Of a stretch of 64,000 bases of DNA, positions 18,591 to 27,863 are shown piece after piece (positions within the stretch are counted from its first letter, which is position 1; each line of letters opens with the position of its first letter). Location of the stretch: contig JAUXWQ010000012.1 in assembly GCA_030680235.1 (NCBI GenBank), positions 1-64,000 on the forward strand, in the 5' to 3' direction. The notes under the pieces were generated by a model. It saw only the letters and a list, made by a program, of their open reading frames with translations, made no database searches and was not told the origin of the DNA. The position numbers were made by a program, and so were the translations under genes. Source of the stretch: Coxiellaceae bacterium (lineage in GTDB: Bacteria; Pseudomonadota; Gammaproteobacteria; Coxiellales; Coxiellaceae).

Positions 18591-19241
18591 ATGACCTACT
18601 CTTTTTCTACCTTAAAATTCAGCGGGGTCAAAACCCAGGATTTTCTTCAGGGACAGCTGACCTGTGATATACACTTACTCTCTGAACATGGAAAATATTC
18701 ACTAGCGGCTTGCTGTGATCATCGTGGCCGAATGATTGCCAATTTTTGGGTAATTCAATGGCACGACGATTTTTTATTTATTTTACCAGAAACCATGTGC
18801 GACATTACAAAAACACACTTAGAAAAATATGCCGCATTTTCGAAAGTGATCATTACAAAAACTGATTGTAAAGACGCGATTTATCATGTGTTAAATACTG
18901 CAGAAAGCACATGGCACCAAAAAAATATAGCGAAGGGTTTATGCATCTTACAACCCAAAACAAGTCTTTTATTTACACCTCAAATGATCAATCTCGAAAA
19001 ACTAGGGGGTGTTAGTTTTGATAAAGGCTGTTATGTCGGACAAGAAATTGTAGCAAGGACAGAACACTTGGGCACACTCAAACGTCATCTACAGCACTTC
19101 ACAATAGAAAGTACTTCACCGATCAATGCAGGCGATCCTTTTATTAAAGACACCATTGAAATAGGTATTATCGCCGATGCCATTGCGCTTGAAAAAAACT
19201 GCTATGAAGTGTTAGCGGTTATTGAAGATCGATTCATTTGA
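18591..19241 (+). CDS. ygfZ: Folate-binding Fe-S cluster repair protein YgfZ
   Basis: Tetrahydrofolate-binding protein of the YgfZ/IBA57 family that supports Fe-S enzymes such as MiaB. The hallmark FDKGCYVGQEIVART (about residues 140-155) with its conserved Cys is present, and the N-terminal FLQGQLTCDI motif matches the GcvT-like fold. About 216 residues, shorter than the E. coli protein (326) and so lacking part of the C-terminal barrel. I choose the ATG at 18591; the longer frame opens at a TTG and adds nothing family-like. Its 3' end overlaps the convergent gene by 30 bases. Confidence 0.9.
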   Translation: MTYSFSTLKFSGVKTQDFLQGQLTCDIHLLSEHGKYSLAACCDHRGRMIANFWVIQWHDDFLFILPETMCDITKTHLEKYAAFSKVIITKTDCKDAIYHVLNTAESTWHQKNIAKGLCILQPKTSLLFTPQMINLEKLGGVSFDKGCYVGQEIVARTEHLGTLKRHLQHFTIESTSPINAGDPFIKDTIEIGIIADAIALEKNCYEVLAVIEDRFI

Positions 19242-19790
19242 GGGTAGCAACATTCCCTCCTCCAGCTGATGAATGCGTACCGCCGGTGGTGCAAAAAATA
19301 TTTCACGACAAGACGCGATCATTGTACCCATTGGCTTGTACAGTGCATCTGGACAAAAACAAGCCGCCATCAAGACACAAAATAAAAACATGCTACTCCA
19401 AAGCGTCAACATAGTACCAAGACCGATGTCTTGATTACTTGAACAAGTACGCACCAGCATTGAATCAGTTGTATTTTCTGCAGAAAATAAGTGTTCACAA
19501 GGTTTTTCACACAAATCCATCATAACAATTGAAGTAAAATTGCTTACACATAAAGATAAAAACTCACAACTGTCTTTTAAAGAACGATAAAATGCCTGCG
19601 CATCGCGTTCTCGCGCAACAAATCGGAAACTTTCCGTGCTGCATTGATATAATTCTCCATCTGGAAGAAAACGTCCTTTACTGAGTAAAATAATGCCGAA
19701 AATAAATAAACCAACATCTGCCGTTAAACATGCCAATACGAGCAAGGTATAGCGATTTATTTTTATGAAGTTATTTACTTTTTGAAGCAT
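19212..19790 (-). CDS. Cys-rich membrane protein of unknown function
   Basis: 192 residues with two hydrophobic segments (about 15-37 and 127-148) bracketing a loop of about 90 residues that contains seven or so cysteines (CSTES, DSCEF, SLCVS, LCEKPCEH, RTCSS), likely extracytoplasmic and disulphide-bonded. The C-terminal 40 residues are cytoplasmic. No family recognised. Four-helix tetraspanin-like layout is not met, since only two helices are seen. Overlaps the 3' end of ygfZ. Confidence 0.7.
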   Translation of the reverse strand: MLQKVNNFIKINRYTLLVLACLTADVGLFIFGIILLSKGRFLPDGELYQCSTESFRFVARERDAQAFYRSLKDSCEFLSLCVSNFTSIVMMDLCEKPCEHLFSAENTTDSMLVRTCSSNQDIGLGTMLTLWSSMFLFCVLMAACFCPDALYKPMGTMIASCREIFFAPPAVRIHQLEEGMLLPSNESIFNNR

Positions 19791-19812
19791 ACCGCTTTAA
19801 TCTCTTATCATG

Positions 19813-20112
19813 TTAATGATAACGCCATTGTCGAATACGCACTTCAAAACGATCTAAAACCACAGCCAATCGTTTTGAGAAAACGGAAAATATCATTAAA
19901 CTTGTTAAAATAAACAAAATCCCTGGCCCGGGAATAAATAAAAGAATAACCCCTATCAAAAATAAAACAACTGCTACGCACAAGAGTCCTATTTTTATAA
20001 AAATATTTCTTCTAATAAAACGATTAATCACAACATGCGCAGCCTGAAAACGCATCCCAGAAGGATAACGCAAAAACTTTAAAAGATGCTTTTTTAGCCG
20101 AGAAAATGCCAT
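19813..20112 (-). CDS. Small membrane protein, PGPG family
   Basis: 99 residues. One long hydrophobic region (about 40-80) contains LIGVILLFIPGPGILFILTSL, close to the PGPGW motif of a family of small two-helix bacterial membrane proteins of unknown role. The N- and C-termini are strongly basic (RLKKHLLKFLRYPSGMR; RQWRYH). It lies 12 bases downstream of lysS and is likely cotranscribed. Confidence 0.75.
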   Translation of the reverse strand: MAFSRLKKHLLKFLRYPSGMRFQAAHVVINRFIRRNIFIKIGLLCVAVVLFLIGVILLFIPGPGILFILTSLMIFSVFSKRLAVVLDRFEVRIRQWRYH

Positions 20113-20124
20113 GATTACCGTCGG

Positions 20125-21645
20125 TTACTTTTCTTTGGGCCGCAACAACGGAAATAAAATCACATCACGAATGGATGCACAGTCCGCAAATAACATCACT
20201 AACCGATCAATACCAATTCCCTCACCTGCCGTAGGCGGAAGACCATATTCCAATGCAGTAATATAATCCTGATCGAAAGGCATTGCCTCATGATCACCCG
20301 CATCACGTGCTTTTAATTGATCATGAAAACGATTGGCTTGATCTTCAGGATCATTCAGTTCAGAAAAACCATTAGCAATTTCTTGTCCACCACAGAAAAA
20401 CTCGAAGCGATCCGTGAAAAAAGGATTAACATCATTCGCTCTTGCTAAGGGAGACACCTCCGCCGGATATTCCATAATAAATGTGGGTTGCTTTAAATCA
20501 CGCTCAACCAATTTATCGAACAAAGCTAATTGCACCGCACCCAATTGCATCGTTGGCAATAATTCAATATGGAATTTTTTTGCTAAGGCTTTTGCAGCGT
20601 CTAAATTATCTAATTCTTTCTCGGTAATGTCAGGATTTTTTTGCATAATCGATTGTTTAATTGTCAAACGTGCAAAAGGTTTTGCAAAATCAATTTCCGT
20701 ACCTTGGTACGTTACTATTGTTGACCCCAATACTTTATCGCACAAATGACGAAATAATTTTTCCGTTAAATCCATTAAATCGTGATACGTCGCATAAGCC
20801 TGATAAAATTCAACCATCGTGAATTCAGGATTATGACGTGTTGAAATACCTTCGTTACGAAAATTGCGATTAATTTCATACACGCGTTCAAAACCACCGA
20901 CAACCAATCGTTTTAAATACAATTCAGGTGCGATACGCAAAAATAATTCCATATCCATCGCATTATGATGTGTTTGAAAGGGTTTTGCTGTTGCACCACC
21001 CGCTTGCGTTTGCATCATGGGCGTTTCTACTTCCATAAAATTTTCCGCATCTAAAAAGCGGCGTATTTCAGCCACAACTTTAGAACGAATATGAAATACT
21101 TTGCGCGCTTCCTCATTCACAATTAAATCAACATAACGTTGACGATAACGCTGCTCTTGATCCGCCAACCCATGAAATTTATCAGGCAAAGGGCGCAATG
21201 ATTTTGTTAAAAGACGCAATGTTCTTACCTTGATTGAAAGCTCATTCGTTTTTGTTTTGAATAAAATACCTTCTGCGCCAAGAATATCGCCCAAATCCCA
21301 GTGCTTAAATGCTTCATAAACGTCTTCAGAGACTTCGTCTTTCGCAACATACAATTGAATACGACCTGACATATCTTGCACGGTTGCAAAAGAAGCCTTC
21401 CCCATCACGCGGCGCATTAACATACGACCCGCAATTTTGACGATAATATTTTTTTCGATTAGCTGATCATGATCCAACGCACCGTATTTTTCATGCAAAA
21501 CCTGTGCCAATGCATCTCGTGTAAAATCATTGGGATAAGCAACACCCGCTTCACGCAAGGCATTGAGCTTTAGCTTGCGCTGTACAATTTGCTCATTTTC
21601 ATCAACTATTTTAGCGTTCTCTTCAGAATTGGATATTAGACTCAT
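20125..21645 (-). CDS. lysS: Lysyl-tRNA synthetase, class II
   Basis: Charges tRNA-Lys. An N-terminal OB-fold anticodon-binding domain (about residues 60-165, [23 protein letters not shown]) is followed by the class II catalytic core: motif 2 [20 protein letters not shown] (about 255-275) and motif 3 [12 protein letters not shown] (near the end). About 506 residues. The frame can be opened at a GTG two codons upstream, but the ATG ([10 protein letters not shown]) is preferred. prfB, often just upstream, is absent. Confidence 0.97.
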   Translation of the reverse strand: MSLISNSEENAKIVDENEQIVQRKLKLNALREAGVAYPNDFTRDALAQVLHEKYGALDHDQLIEKNIIVKIAGRMLMRRVMGKASFATVQDMSGRIQLYVAKDEVSEDVYEAFKHWDLGDILGAEGILFKTKTNELSIKVRTLRLLTKSLRPLPDKFHGLADQEQRYRQRYVDLIVNEEARKVFHIRSKVVAEIRRFLDAENFMEVETPMMQTQAGGATAKPFQTHHNAMDMELFLRIAPELYLKRLVVGGFERVYEINRNFRNEGISTRHNPEFTMVEFYQAYATYHDLMDLTEKLFRHLCDKVLGSTIVTYQGTEIDFAKPFARLTIKQSIMQKNPDITEKELDNLDAAKALAKKFHIELLPTMQLGAVQLALFDKLVERDLKQPTFIMEYPAEVSPLARANDVNPFFTDRFEFFCGGQEIANGFSELNDPEDQANRFHDQLKARDAGDHEAMPFDQDYITALEYGLPPTAGEGIGIDRLVMLFADCASIRDVILFPLLRPKEK

Positions 21646-21739
21646 TTGCACACCATCATCCCGTTAACTGTTCTATAATGAGCAATCTTAGGGGATGCGA
21701 ATAAACAACACAAGCAGTAGAGCGCTACATGTGGCACGA

Positions 21740-22162
21740 TTAGCGCATCACCACTGCCATTGTCATCCGCGAAATACATAACAATTTTCCGCCTTCATTT
21801 TCAATTTTAATTTCCCACACTTGGGTTTTATTGCCCAAATGATAGGGTTTTGCTGTCGCTATCACCAATCCACCCAAAGCAGGACGAAGGTGATTGGCAT
21901 TAATTTCCAAACCAACACAATAAGAAATGGATTGGTCAACACAATAATTTGCAGCCGTACTTGCAACAGACTCCGCCAATGCTGCAGACACACCCCCGTT
22001 TAAAAAACCAAGCGGTTGTTTGGTGGTATGATCGACAGGCATTGTGGCTTTTAAATAGTCATCACCAAATTCTATAAATTGAATGCCAATAAATTCAACA
22101 AAAGTGTTTTTTGCACGCTCAGCGGCGCTTTCTAAACTGATGGGCATTTTCCAGATTGGCAT
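21740..22162 (-). CDS. Hotdog-fold thioesterase, YdiI/MenI-like
   Basis: PaaI-type acyl-CoA thioesterase; E. coli YdiI hydrolyses DHNA-CoA in menaquinone synthesis. The central pattern QPLGFLNGGVSAALAESVAS matches YdiI except that the usual HGG is NGG; the likely catalytic Glu in ALAES is kept. LEINANHLRPALGG also fits. About 140 residues. I start at the second ATG (MPIWKMP), which has GAGGAA 6 bases upstream; the first ATG abuts it. The natural substrate is uncertain. Confidence 0.85.
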   Translation of the reverse strand: MPIWKMPISLESAAERAKNTFVEFIGIQFIEFGDDYLKATMPVDHTTKQPLGFLNGGVSAALAESVASTAANYCVDQSISYCVGLEINANHLRPALGGLVIATAKPYHLGNKTQVWEIKIENEGGKLLCISRMTMAVVMR

Positions 22163-22209
22163 CGTCATTTCCTCTTTGATTTACGCACACGCGACAACTA
22201 TGCTTTTCC

Positions 22210-24018
22210 TTAGTACATTTTAATTTTCTGTAAAACTTTATTCATCAAAACAGTGTTCGTTTTTTCTTGCGGTAAAAGCGTCATATGCGAATCATAAAAC
22301 TGATACAAGCCTGAATCATGAAACGCAATGACCTGATTTTTCGTCACTACTGCATAATATGCATAATTTCCAACGATCGTGAAACCTACTTGCTTTTTCG
22401 AGAAAAAATCATGGCCCACCGCGTAATCAGTCATGGGGTTTGAAACACCCAATACACGTTTTAACAAAGTGGGCGCTAAATCAAAATGCGTTGTTTGATA
22501 ATCATACTTTTTTGCGGACATTCCTGGCCATGCAATTAATAAAGGCGTGCGAATTTGATATTTTGAAAATCCACTTGCATGCTCCCAGTAATTATTATGA
22601 TACTCATTAAATTCTTGCCCATGATCTGAAGTGAAAATAACAACCGTATTTTTCATCAAATCATTTTTTTGCAAGGTCATTAATATTTTTTGAATTAATT
22701 GATCATCATAAAAAACCGCATTCTTATATAAATTAAAAACAGGCTTTGGCGATTCGTCTTTATTGACAGCAAAATAATTCAACGCTTTTGTCGGCGAAAA
22801 AGGTGTCTTTAGCCCTATTGCATTATAAGCATGTGGCGCATCATAAAAAATAAATCCAAAAAAAGGGCGCTGTGATTTCGCCTGGGCTTTCAAAAATTGC
22901 TGCATTTCTGCCGTTACTGTTTGATCCCGTTCTGCCGCATCTCCACCTTTGGTCATCAGCTGTAAATGAGGCACTCCTGCAAAAACCGTACGATTAAAAG
23001 GCGGCGACAGCAATGACGCACTGCCTAATAATTTCATCCTGTAATGATTGTCTTGAAAAGCACGAATGAGTATAGATGGCTGCTCATCTTGCAACGCAGT
23101 TGCCCAATTGGTCGCGGGAATACCATAAAACAAGGAAAAAATACCAGGTCGCGTACAATTTCCGCCGCTGATATTATCCAAAAACTGATTCGTATTATTT
23201 GAAAAACGATACACGTTGGGCATATTCGTGGGATTGACCATGTCATAACGCAAAGTATCAACCACAATCAACAAAACATTCAAGGGACGTGCAGGGAGAT
23301 GATAATGCAATGGATGCGCTGGATACGCTAATTTTTGTCGCGTCACCAATGCATTTCGTAGTTGGTAGATCAATGAAGACCTTGGAAAAATACGAACTCC
23401 CATCGCTTCGAGACTATTTACCCATGATGTCTGATAAAAATAAGGGATAGCAATTGTATTCTGTAAAATAGAAAGCTTATCTTCTCGCGCAAAAAATAAA
23501 AAACTACTTTGCGCAATCACATAACCTGCCATCAAAAAATAAACCCATTTTATAGGTGAAAACTTATCTTTTAAAAACTTTGCTAGAAAAACCAACAAAA
23601 CACCAAGTAAAGCACACAGTGCAATCGCTATTGTAATCCATATATACATTGCAAAACTAATTTCAAAAACCTGCGAACCACCGCCTTTTGAAAAATATAA
23701 ATGCAATAATCCATCATTAATAAAGACATGCCAAAATGCATATATCTTCGCATTCATGAAAGTATAAATTAAAGCAACTGCCTCAATAAGGCCCAAACAA
23801 ATAACTCTGAATGGCTCAATAGGTACAAATCGAAAAATAGGCCACAAAACAATACCTACCATACAAGCAAATAAAAAATTCTGCGCGCCATAAAATAAAC
23901 AATAAAAAAAGCCATCCTGAAATGAAAAAATGGGGAACGCAGTCGCACAAAATACCACCGCATTACAAATAATAAGCGTTAACCACCAACGACGGTTTGA
24001 CAATAATAAGCTATTCAT
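22210..24018 (-). CDS. LapC/PbgA (YejM)-like inner-membrane sulfatase-fold protein
   Basis: DUF3413-type membrane domain of five helices (residues 1-195) followed by a periplasmic alkaline-phosphatase-superfamily domain (about 245-560, starting LNVLLIVVDTLRYDM, with TSDHGQEF). This is the layout of YejM/PbgA, which senses LPS and controls LpxC proteolysis through LapB. 602 residues, matching E. coli (586). The classic sulfatase nucleophile motif is replaced by GGNCTRPGIFSLFYG, with a Thr after the Cys. An active hydrolase is possible but the regulator role is the better guess. Confidence 0.85.
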   Translation of the reverse strand: MNSLLLSNRRWWLTLIICNAVVFCATAFPIFSFQDGFFYCLFYGAQNFLFACMVGIVLWPIFRFVPIEPFRVICLGLIEAVALIYTFMNAKIYAFWHVFINDGLLHLYFSKGGGSQVFEISFAMYIWITIAIALCALLGVLLVFLAKFLKDKFSPIKWVYFLMAGYVIAQSSFLFFAREDKLSILQNTIAIPYFYQTSWVNSLEAMGVRIFPRSSLIYQLRNALVTRQKLAYPAHPLHYHLPARPLNVLLIVVDTLRYDMVNPTNMPNVYRFSNNTNQFLDNISGGNCTRPGIFSLFYGIPATNWATALQDEQPSILIRAFQDNHYRMKLLGSASLLSPPFNRTVFAGVPHLQLMTKGGDAAERDQTVTAEMQQFLKAQAKSQRPFFGFIFYDAPHAYNAIGLKTPFSPTKALNYFAVNKDESPKPVFNLYKNAVFYDDQLIQKILMTLQKNDLMKNTVVIFTSDHGQEFNEYHNNYWEHASGFSKYQIRTPLLIAWPGMSAKKYDYQTTHFDLAPTLLKRVLGVSNPMTDYAVGHDFFSKKQVGFTIVGNYAYYAVVTKNQVIAFHDSGLYQFYDSHMTLLPQEKTNTVLMNKVLQKIKMY

Positions 24019-24313
24019 ATCACCACATTTTCTAAAATGTCTGCATTGTGACAGCGACTTTGTGTGGTTGCAAGTCGATTGCTTTCATCATAAAATCGTA
24101 ACCTCAGCCATCGTTTAACCCGCTCATTTTTTGACGCTTTTTTGCGATAAATTTCTAAAAAATGCTCGATGTACCAATCAAGTACGCCCGCGCTTTTTTC
24201 TCAATTTATCACAAAAAATTCCCTAAAAGCTGAGCGGTTGTGGTAGATTTTGCACCCTACTTGCTAAATAGTTACATAAAATCTTAGGCTTATACTTTAA
24301 AGAAGGAACTTCC
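24019..24313. other. Intergenic region with two short repeats
   Basis: 295 bases between divergent genes. It holds the second copy of the 34-bp repeat (24112-24145), then the family C repeat (24221-24280). Promoters for both flanking genes must lie here, but I could not assign -35/-10 elements with confidence. GAAGGAA just before the ATG at 24314 serves as the ribosome site of the sterol reductase. Confidence 0.5.
24221..24280 (+). repeat. 60-bp interspersed repeat, family C, copy 2
   Basis: Begins CCCTAAAAGCTGAGCGG, continues TTGTGGTAGATTTTG and ends TTGCTAAATAGTTACAT. Its match to 59398-59457 (reverse strand) runs over nearly the full length. Lies 33 bases upstream of the sterol reductase gene and could overlap its promoter. 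Confidence 0.7.
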
Positions 24314-25612
24314 ATGTACCGTTTTTTTAGAACAACGCTATTCCCGTTATTTTTAATGATTAGCTGCTCATGCAGCGTTTTGATTTTCTGGCATATCAAC
24401 ACGCAGATGCAAGGCTCTCTCATTAACTTTTTCAATGCATTGATCCAAAATGGTATTGGAAACACCATTCGCGCAGTTTGGGGGCCGGTTCTTTTTGGCA
24501 CAAAAACCGCATGGGAGATTATTTTTACTTTCATGGCGCTGCAGTTATTATTAATGCGTGTTGTGCCCGCAAAAGTAGTCACTGGGCCGCTCACCCCTAA
24601 AGGCAATACGCCGGTTTATAAAGACAATGGCTTTCGTTGTTTTATCATCACTTTGATTTTATTTTTTATGGGTGACTTTTTTTCACTATTTTCACCTACC
24701 ATTCTCTACGATAATTTTGCCGGCATTTTAGGCGCGCTGAATATTTTTAGCCTATGTTTCTGCTTAATATTGTATTTAAAAGGTCGTTTCAAACCCTCCT
24801 CCACAGACAACAGCACTACAGGCAACTTTATTTTTGATTACTACTGGGGAACAGAATTATATCCTCGTATTTTTGGCTGGGATGTTAAGCAATTTACAAA
24901 TTGTCGCTTTGGCATGATGAGCTGGCCGATCATTATTCTTTCTTTTGCTGCAAAACAAGCCGAAACAACAGGTCTCACAAACTCAATGTGTATTTCTGTT
25001 GCCATTATGCTGGTTTATATCGCAAAATTTTTCTGGTGGGAGTCTGGTTATTTACGTTCAATTGATATCATGCATGACCGCGCAGGATTTTATATTTGCT
25101 GGGGCTGTTTAGTGTGGGTTCCTGGTGTTTATACAATGCCCGTTGCTTATTTAGTACAGCATCCGCTTAACTTTGCACCACTCACTGCTATTGCCATACT
25201 GCTTCTGGGTGTGATCGCTGTCGTGCTAAATTACCTTGCTGATGCACAGCGTCAAAAAGTTCGCGCGACACAAGGCAATTGCAAAATCTGGGGGAAAGCA
25301 CCCAAACTCATACATGCTCGCTACAAAAATCAGCACGGTGAGGACAAAGAAAGTTTGCTGCTGGTTTCTGGCTGGTGGAGTATTTCTCGACATTTTCACT
25401 ATTTGCTCGAAATAGCGCTCGCATTCTTTTGGACCCTCCCAGCTTTATTCTCAAGTTTTTTACCTTGGTTTTACGTCATCTTCTTAACGATCTTGTTAAT
25501 TCATCGCTCCTATCGCGATGAAAAACGCTGTAGCGACAAGTACGGCCCTTATTGGAAACAATACTGTGATGCAGTACCAGACAAGATGATTCCCTGGGGG
25601 AAGTTGTTTTAG
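24314..25612 (+). CDS. Eukaryote-like sterol reductase (ERG4/ERG24/DHCR7 family)
   Basis: Predicted polytopic NADPH-dependent sterol double-bond reductase. The C-terminal third is diagnostic: LLVSGWWSISRHFHYLLEI (about residues 350-368), then LIHRSYRDEKRCSDKYGPYW and the end CDAVPDKMIPWGKLF. The comparable DHCR7 segments read SGWWGVARHFNY, RDEHRC-KYG-W and VPYRLLPG. About nine hydrophobic segments precede it. 432 residues, normal for the family. Few bacteria have it; Coxiella burnetii and some chlamydia-like organisms do. These organisms make no sterols, so it probably acts on host sterols. Which double bond is reduced cannot be told. Its stop codon abuts a family A repeat. Confidence 0.9.
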   Translation: MYRFFRTTLFPLFLMISCSCSVLIFWHINTQMQGSLINFFNALIQNGIGNTIRAVWGPVLFGTKTAWEIIFTFMALQLLLMRVVPAKVVTGPLTPKGNTPVYKDNGFRCFIITLILFFMGDFFSLFSPTILYDNFAGILGALNIFSLCFCLILYLKGRFKPSSTDNSTTGNFIFDYYWGTELYPRIFGWDVKQFTNCRFGMMSWPIIILSFAAKQAETTGLTNSMCISVAIMLVYIAKFFWWESGYLRSIDIMHDRAGFYICWGCLVWVPGVYTMPVAYLVQHPLNFAPLTAIAILLLGVIAVVLNYLADAQRQKVRATQGNCKIWGKAPKLIHARYKNQHGEDKESLLLVSGWWSISRHFHYLLEIALAFFWTLPALFSSFLPWFYVIFLTILLIHRSYRDEKRCSDKYGPYWKQYCDAVPDKMIPWGKLF

Positions 25613-25788
25613 CAGCAATTCCGGTGAATAAAAAATTTTCATCTTTTGGCGATCTTGAACGATAATTTGTTTCGAAAATGCTCATGGACTTCGTGTACAC
25701 TGCGCTTTTCTCAACAAATTATCGTTCAACCTCGCCTAAAATCTGAAAATTAGCGGTTTTTCAGACATTCGCCGGGAACTACTGTTGC
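25612..25788. repeat. Palindromic interspersed repeat, family A, copy 3
   Basis: Best complete copy, 177 bp, bounded by GCAGCAATTCC and GGAACTACTGTTGC. It is the near-identical reverse complement of 1-174. Inner inverted pair TTGAACGATAATTTG (25657) and CAAATTATCGTTCAA (25716). It starts on the last base of the sterol reductase stop codon and is followed 7 bases later by a family B element. Confidence 0.88.
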
Positions 25789-25795
25789 TTTAGTT

Positions 25796-25922
25796 TGTGA
25801 GTGTGAGTGTCAGCGGTGCAATTTAATGCATCCCAAAAATAAAATCATTTGCAAACAAGCTACTAGGTAAACTTTGAATTAAATTACACCACTGACACAC
25901 TCACACTGACACTCATACTCAC
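25796..25922. repeat. Inverted repeat with microsatellite arms, family B, copy 3
   Basis: Left arm GTGAGTGTGAGTGTCAG (25796-25812) and right arm CTGACACACTCACACTGACA (25892-25911), continuing with ACTCATACTCAC. Core borders GCGGTGCAATTTAA and TTAAATTACACC are complementary, so the hairpin extends inward. Stacked behind family A copy 3. Confidence 0.75.
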
Positions 25923-25951
25923 TTTAAAAACAACTATCCCACTTACCTCCG

Positions 25952-25975
25952 CTTATTGTACAATATTTGTACGTA
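25952..25975 (+). promoter_or_regulatory. Possible operator/promoter of the FNR gene
   Basis: TTGTACAATATTTGTACG (25956-25973) contains two TTGTAC words 10 bases apart and a TACAATATTTGTA near-palindrome, 17 bases before the ATG at 25991. It overlaps where the -10 or leader should be, so autoregulation or another regulator is possible. No canonical FNR box (TTGAT, four bases, ATCAA) was seen here. Confidence 0.3.
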
Positions 25976-25990
25976 TCGGAGGATTTCCCC

Positions 25991-26671
25991 ATGAACGAGT
26001 GCCAACACTGTGCACAAGCGTCAACTTGTCTTCTAAAACAAAATAACCTACCAACAGAAGTGATTCAAACCCTGTTTCAATTTCACTCACGCATCCTCAA
26101 AAAAGGCGAACATCTCTGCTATCAAGGGCAAAAATCAGACAATTTATATATTATTCGATCAGGCATGCTCAAAAGCACGCTCATCAAACCCAATGGTGAA
26201 GAATACGTCATGGGATTTTATCTACCGCCTGATTTATTCGGCTTCGAAGGCATTGACGAACAACATCGCTCTGTTGGCATTACTGCACTCGAACATTCAA
26301 ATATCTGCGTTATTCCCTCAGAGAAAATGCAAGCCCTGACACAGCAATCACCTGCATTGAGCATGCAACTAATGCGCATGGTCAGTCGCCGCATCCATCA
26401 AGATAATGTTGCCCTATTACGTACCACCGCACATCAACGCGTCGCAACATTTTTATTGCAACTTGCTGCACGTCATCAACAATTGGGGTTTTCACATAAT
26501 TCTTTAAATCTTGCCATGACCCATCAAGATATCGCGAATTATTTACGCATGACAGCAAACACCATCAGCCGTATTTTTCACGAATGGCAAGAAAAGAAAA
26601 TGATTGATATTCGAAAGCACATGATTTATTTGCTGGATGTGTCGCATATTGCATTGATTGCAGAGACGTAA
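25991..26671 (+). CDS. fnr: FNR-type oxygen-sensing transcription regulator
   Basis: Crp/Fnr family. An N-terminal cluster Cys4-x2-Cys7-x5-Cys13 (MNECQHCAQASTC) and a fourth Cys in HSNICVIPSEK (about residue 107) match the four ligands of the FNR [4Fe-4S] oxygen sensor. Then the cNMP-like beta-roll, dimer helix (about 120-150) and helix-turn-helix TMTHQDIANYLRMTANTISRIF (FNR reads TRGDIGNYLGLTVETISRL). About 226 residues. Start at the ATG after GGAGG rather than the frame opening upstream. Predicted to switch gene expression under low oxygen. Confidence 0.93.
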   Translation: MNECQHCAQASTCLLKQNNLPTEVIQTLFQFHSRILKKGEHLCYQGQKSDNLYIIRSGMLKSTLIKPNGEEYVMGFYLPPDLFGFEGIDEQHRSVGITALEHSNICVIPSEKMQALTQQSPALSMQLMRMVSRRIHQDNVALLRTTAHQRVATFLLQLAARHQQLGFSHNSLNLAMTHQDIANYLRMTANTISRIFHEWQEKKMIDIRKHMIYLLDVSHIALIAET

Positions 26672-26690
26672 GAATAAATTGAGCACTTGA

Positions 26691-26780
26691 GTGCGAACAT
26701 GAGCGTTAGCGAGTGTTTTGCAGGAAATATCAGGTTAAAGATGGGCCCTGCAAAAAAACAGTCGCTTACGCTCATGCACC
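26691..26780. repeat. Inverted repeat, family F, copy 1
   Basis: Arms TGAGCGTTAGCGAGTGTTTT (26700-26719) and the near-complementary AAAAACAGTCGCTTACGCTC (26754-26773), each with a CCTGCA/TGCAGG extension inward. Shares the words GAGCGT-AGCGAGTGT and the CCTG/CAGG inner pair with the palindrome at 32631-32746. Sits between convergent fnr and lptG; may serve both as terminator. Confidence 0.65.
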
Positions 26781-26792
26781 TAAATGACACCC

Positions 26793-27863
26793 CTAGGTCC
26801 GCAGCAATAACACCAGTGCAACAGCCAAAAAGGCAAGCATCGGCATCAACGCTGCCAAAAAAGGTGGGAACTGATAAACAATCGTGATCGGACCAAATAA
26901 ACGACTTACAGTATAAAAAACAACGCCTAGCATCACGCCCAACATCACACGCGAACTCGCCGAGGTATCACGAAGCGAGCCAAACACAAAGGGGACAGCA
27001 AGCACCATCAATAAAAGCGATGTAAAAGGCTGTAATATACGCTCCCAAAAATCAAACGAAAGCCGGCTCACAGTCAATCCAAAAGAACGGCGATAAGCCA
27101 TCGTTTTATACAAACTCGACAACGATTGCTGATCTGGTGAAATCTCCATAAACGCTTCCATTTTGGGACGAAGATGCAATGTTAAATCCGATGTTTTTTC
27201 GGTTGTCACATCCACAGATGCCTCTTCAAAGATGGACTCTTGCAAATTCTGCAATTCCCAACGCTTGTTTTCAAAGTGTCCTTTATCTGCATAAGCAACC
27301 CGCTTCATTTTATCGTTCTCACTAAAAAAATAACGCGTGACGCCGTGCATCGTATCTACATTGTCAAATCCATCGATATGCGTAAAAACATTATTTTGGC
27401 GGATCCAAATGGATTGTGGTGTAGGCAAACTGGGCACCTCCCTTAATGAAAGACCTTTATCTGCCTCAGCCTGCCTGTAGATATACTGCAGCTTTGGCAC
27501 AAAAACTTCTCCCAAAATGGTAACGATGACAACCATAGCAATGGCTGCTTTCATCACGCTCCAAGTAATTTGTACAATAGAAATGCCCGATGCACGTATC
27601 ACAATTAACTGACTTGTTGCTGCCAAACGCCCCAATCCAATTAAAACACCCAAAAAAGCGGCAATTGGAAATAAAGCATAAAACTGCGTCGGCATTGACA
27701 GTAACGCTAATAAAAATGCACGTAGCATAGCGGAACTAGTTGCCTGAACACCCGTCACTTCATTCACTAAACTTATAAAAAGCAAAAGACTGGCGACAAC
27801 TGCAGAAACCATAAGCGTTGAGAAAATAACCGTGTGCGCAATGTAACGATCGATTATCTTCAT
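26793..27863 (-). CDS. lptG: LPS export ABC transporter permease LptG
   Basis: Inner-membrane permease of LptB2FG, which extracts LPS for transport to the outer membrane. The N-terminal KIIDRYIAHTVIFSTLMV, the first three membrane helices (about 10-125), a periplasmic beta-jellyroll (about 125-265) and three C-terminal helices match the YjgP/YjgQ family. 356 residues. Overlaps lptF by 4 bases, indicating translational coupling. lptF then lptG is the usual order. Confidence 0.94.
   Translation of the reverse strand: MKIIDRYIAHTVIFSTLMVSAVVASLLLFISLVNEVTGVQATSSAMLRAFLLALLSMPTQFYALFPIAAFLGVLIGLGRLAATSQLIVIRASGISIVQITWSVMKAAIAMVVIVTILGEVFVPKLQYIYRQAEADKGLSLREVPSLPTPQSIWIRQNNVFTHIDGFDNVDTMHGVTRYFFSENDKMKRVAYADKGHFENKRWELQNLQESIFEEASVDVTTEKTSDLTLHLRPKMEAFMEISPDQQSLSSLYKTMAYRRSFGLTVSRLSFDFWERILQPFTSLLLMVLAVPFVFGSLRDTSASSRVMLGVMLGVVFYTVSRLFGPITIVYQFPPFLAALMPMLAFLAVALVLLLRT

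Noticed and set aside
25991-26671. CRP rather than FNR for the Crp-family regulator
   Set aside because: The four cysteines at FNR positions and the FNR-like recognition helix argue against cAMP-CRP.
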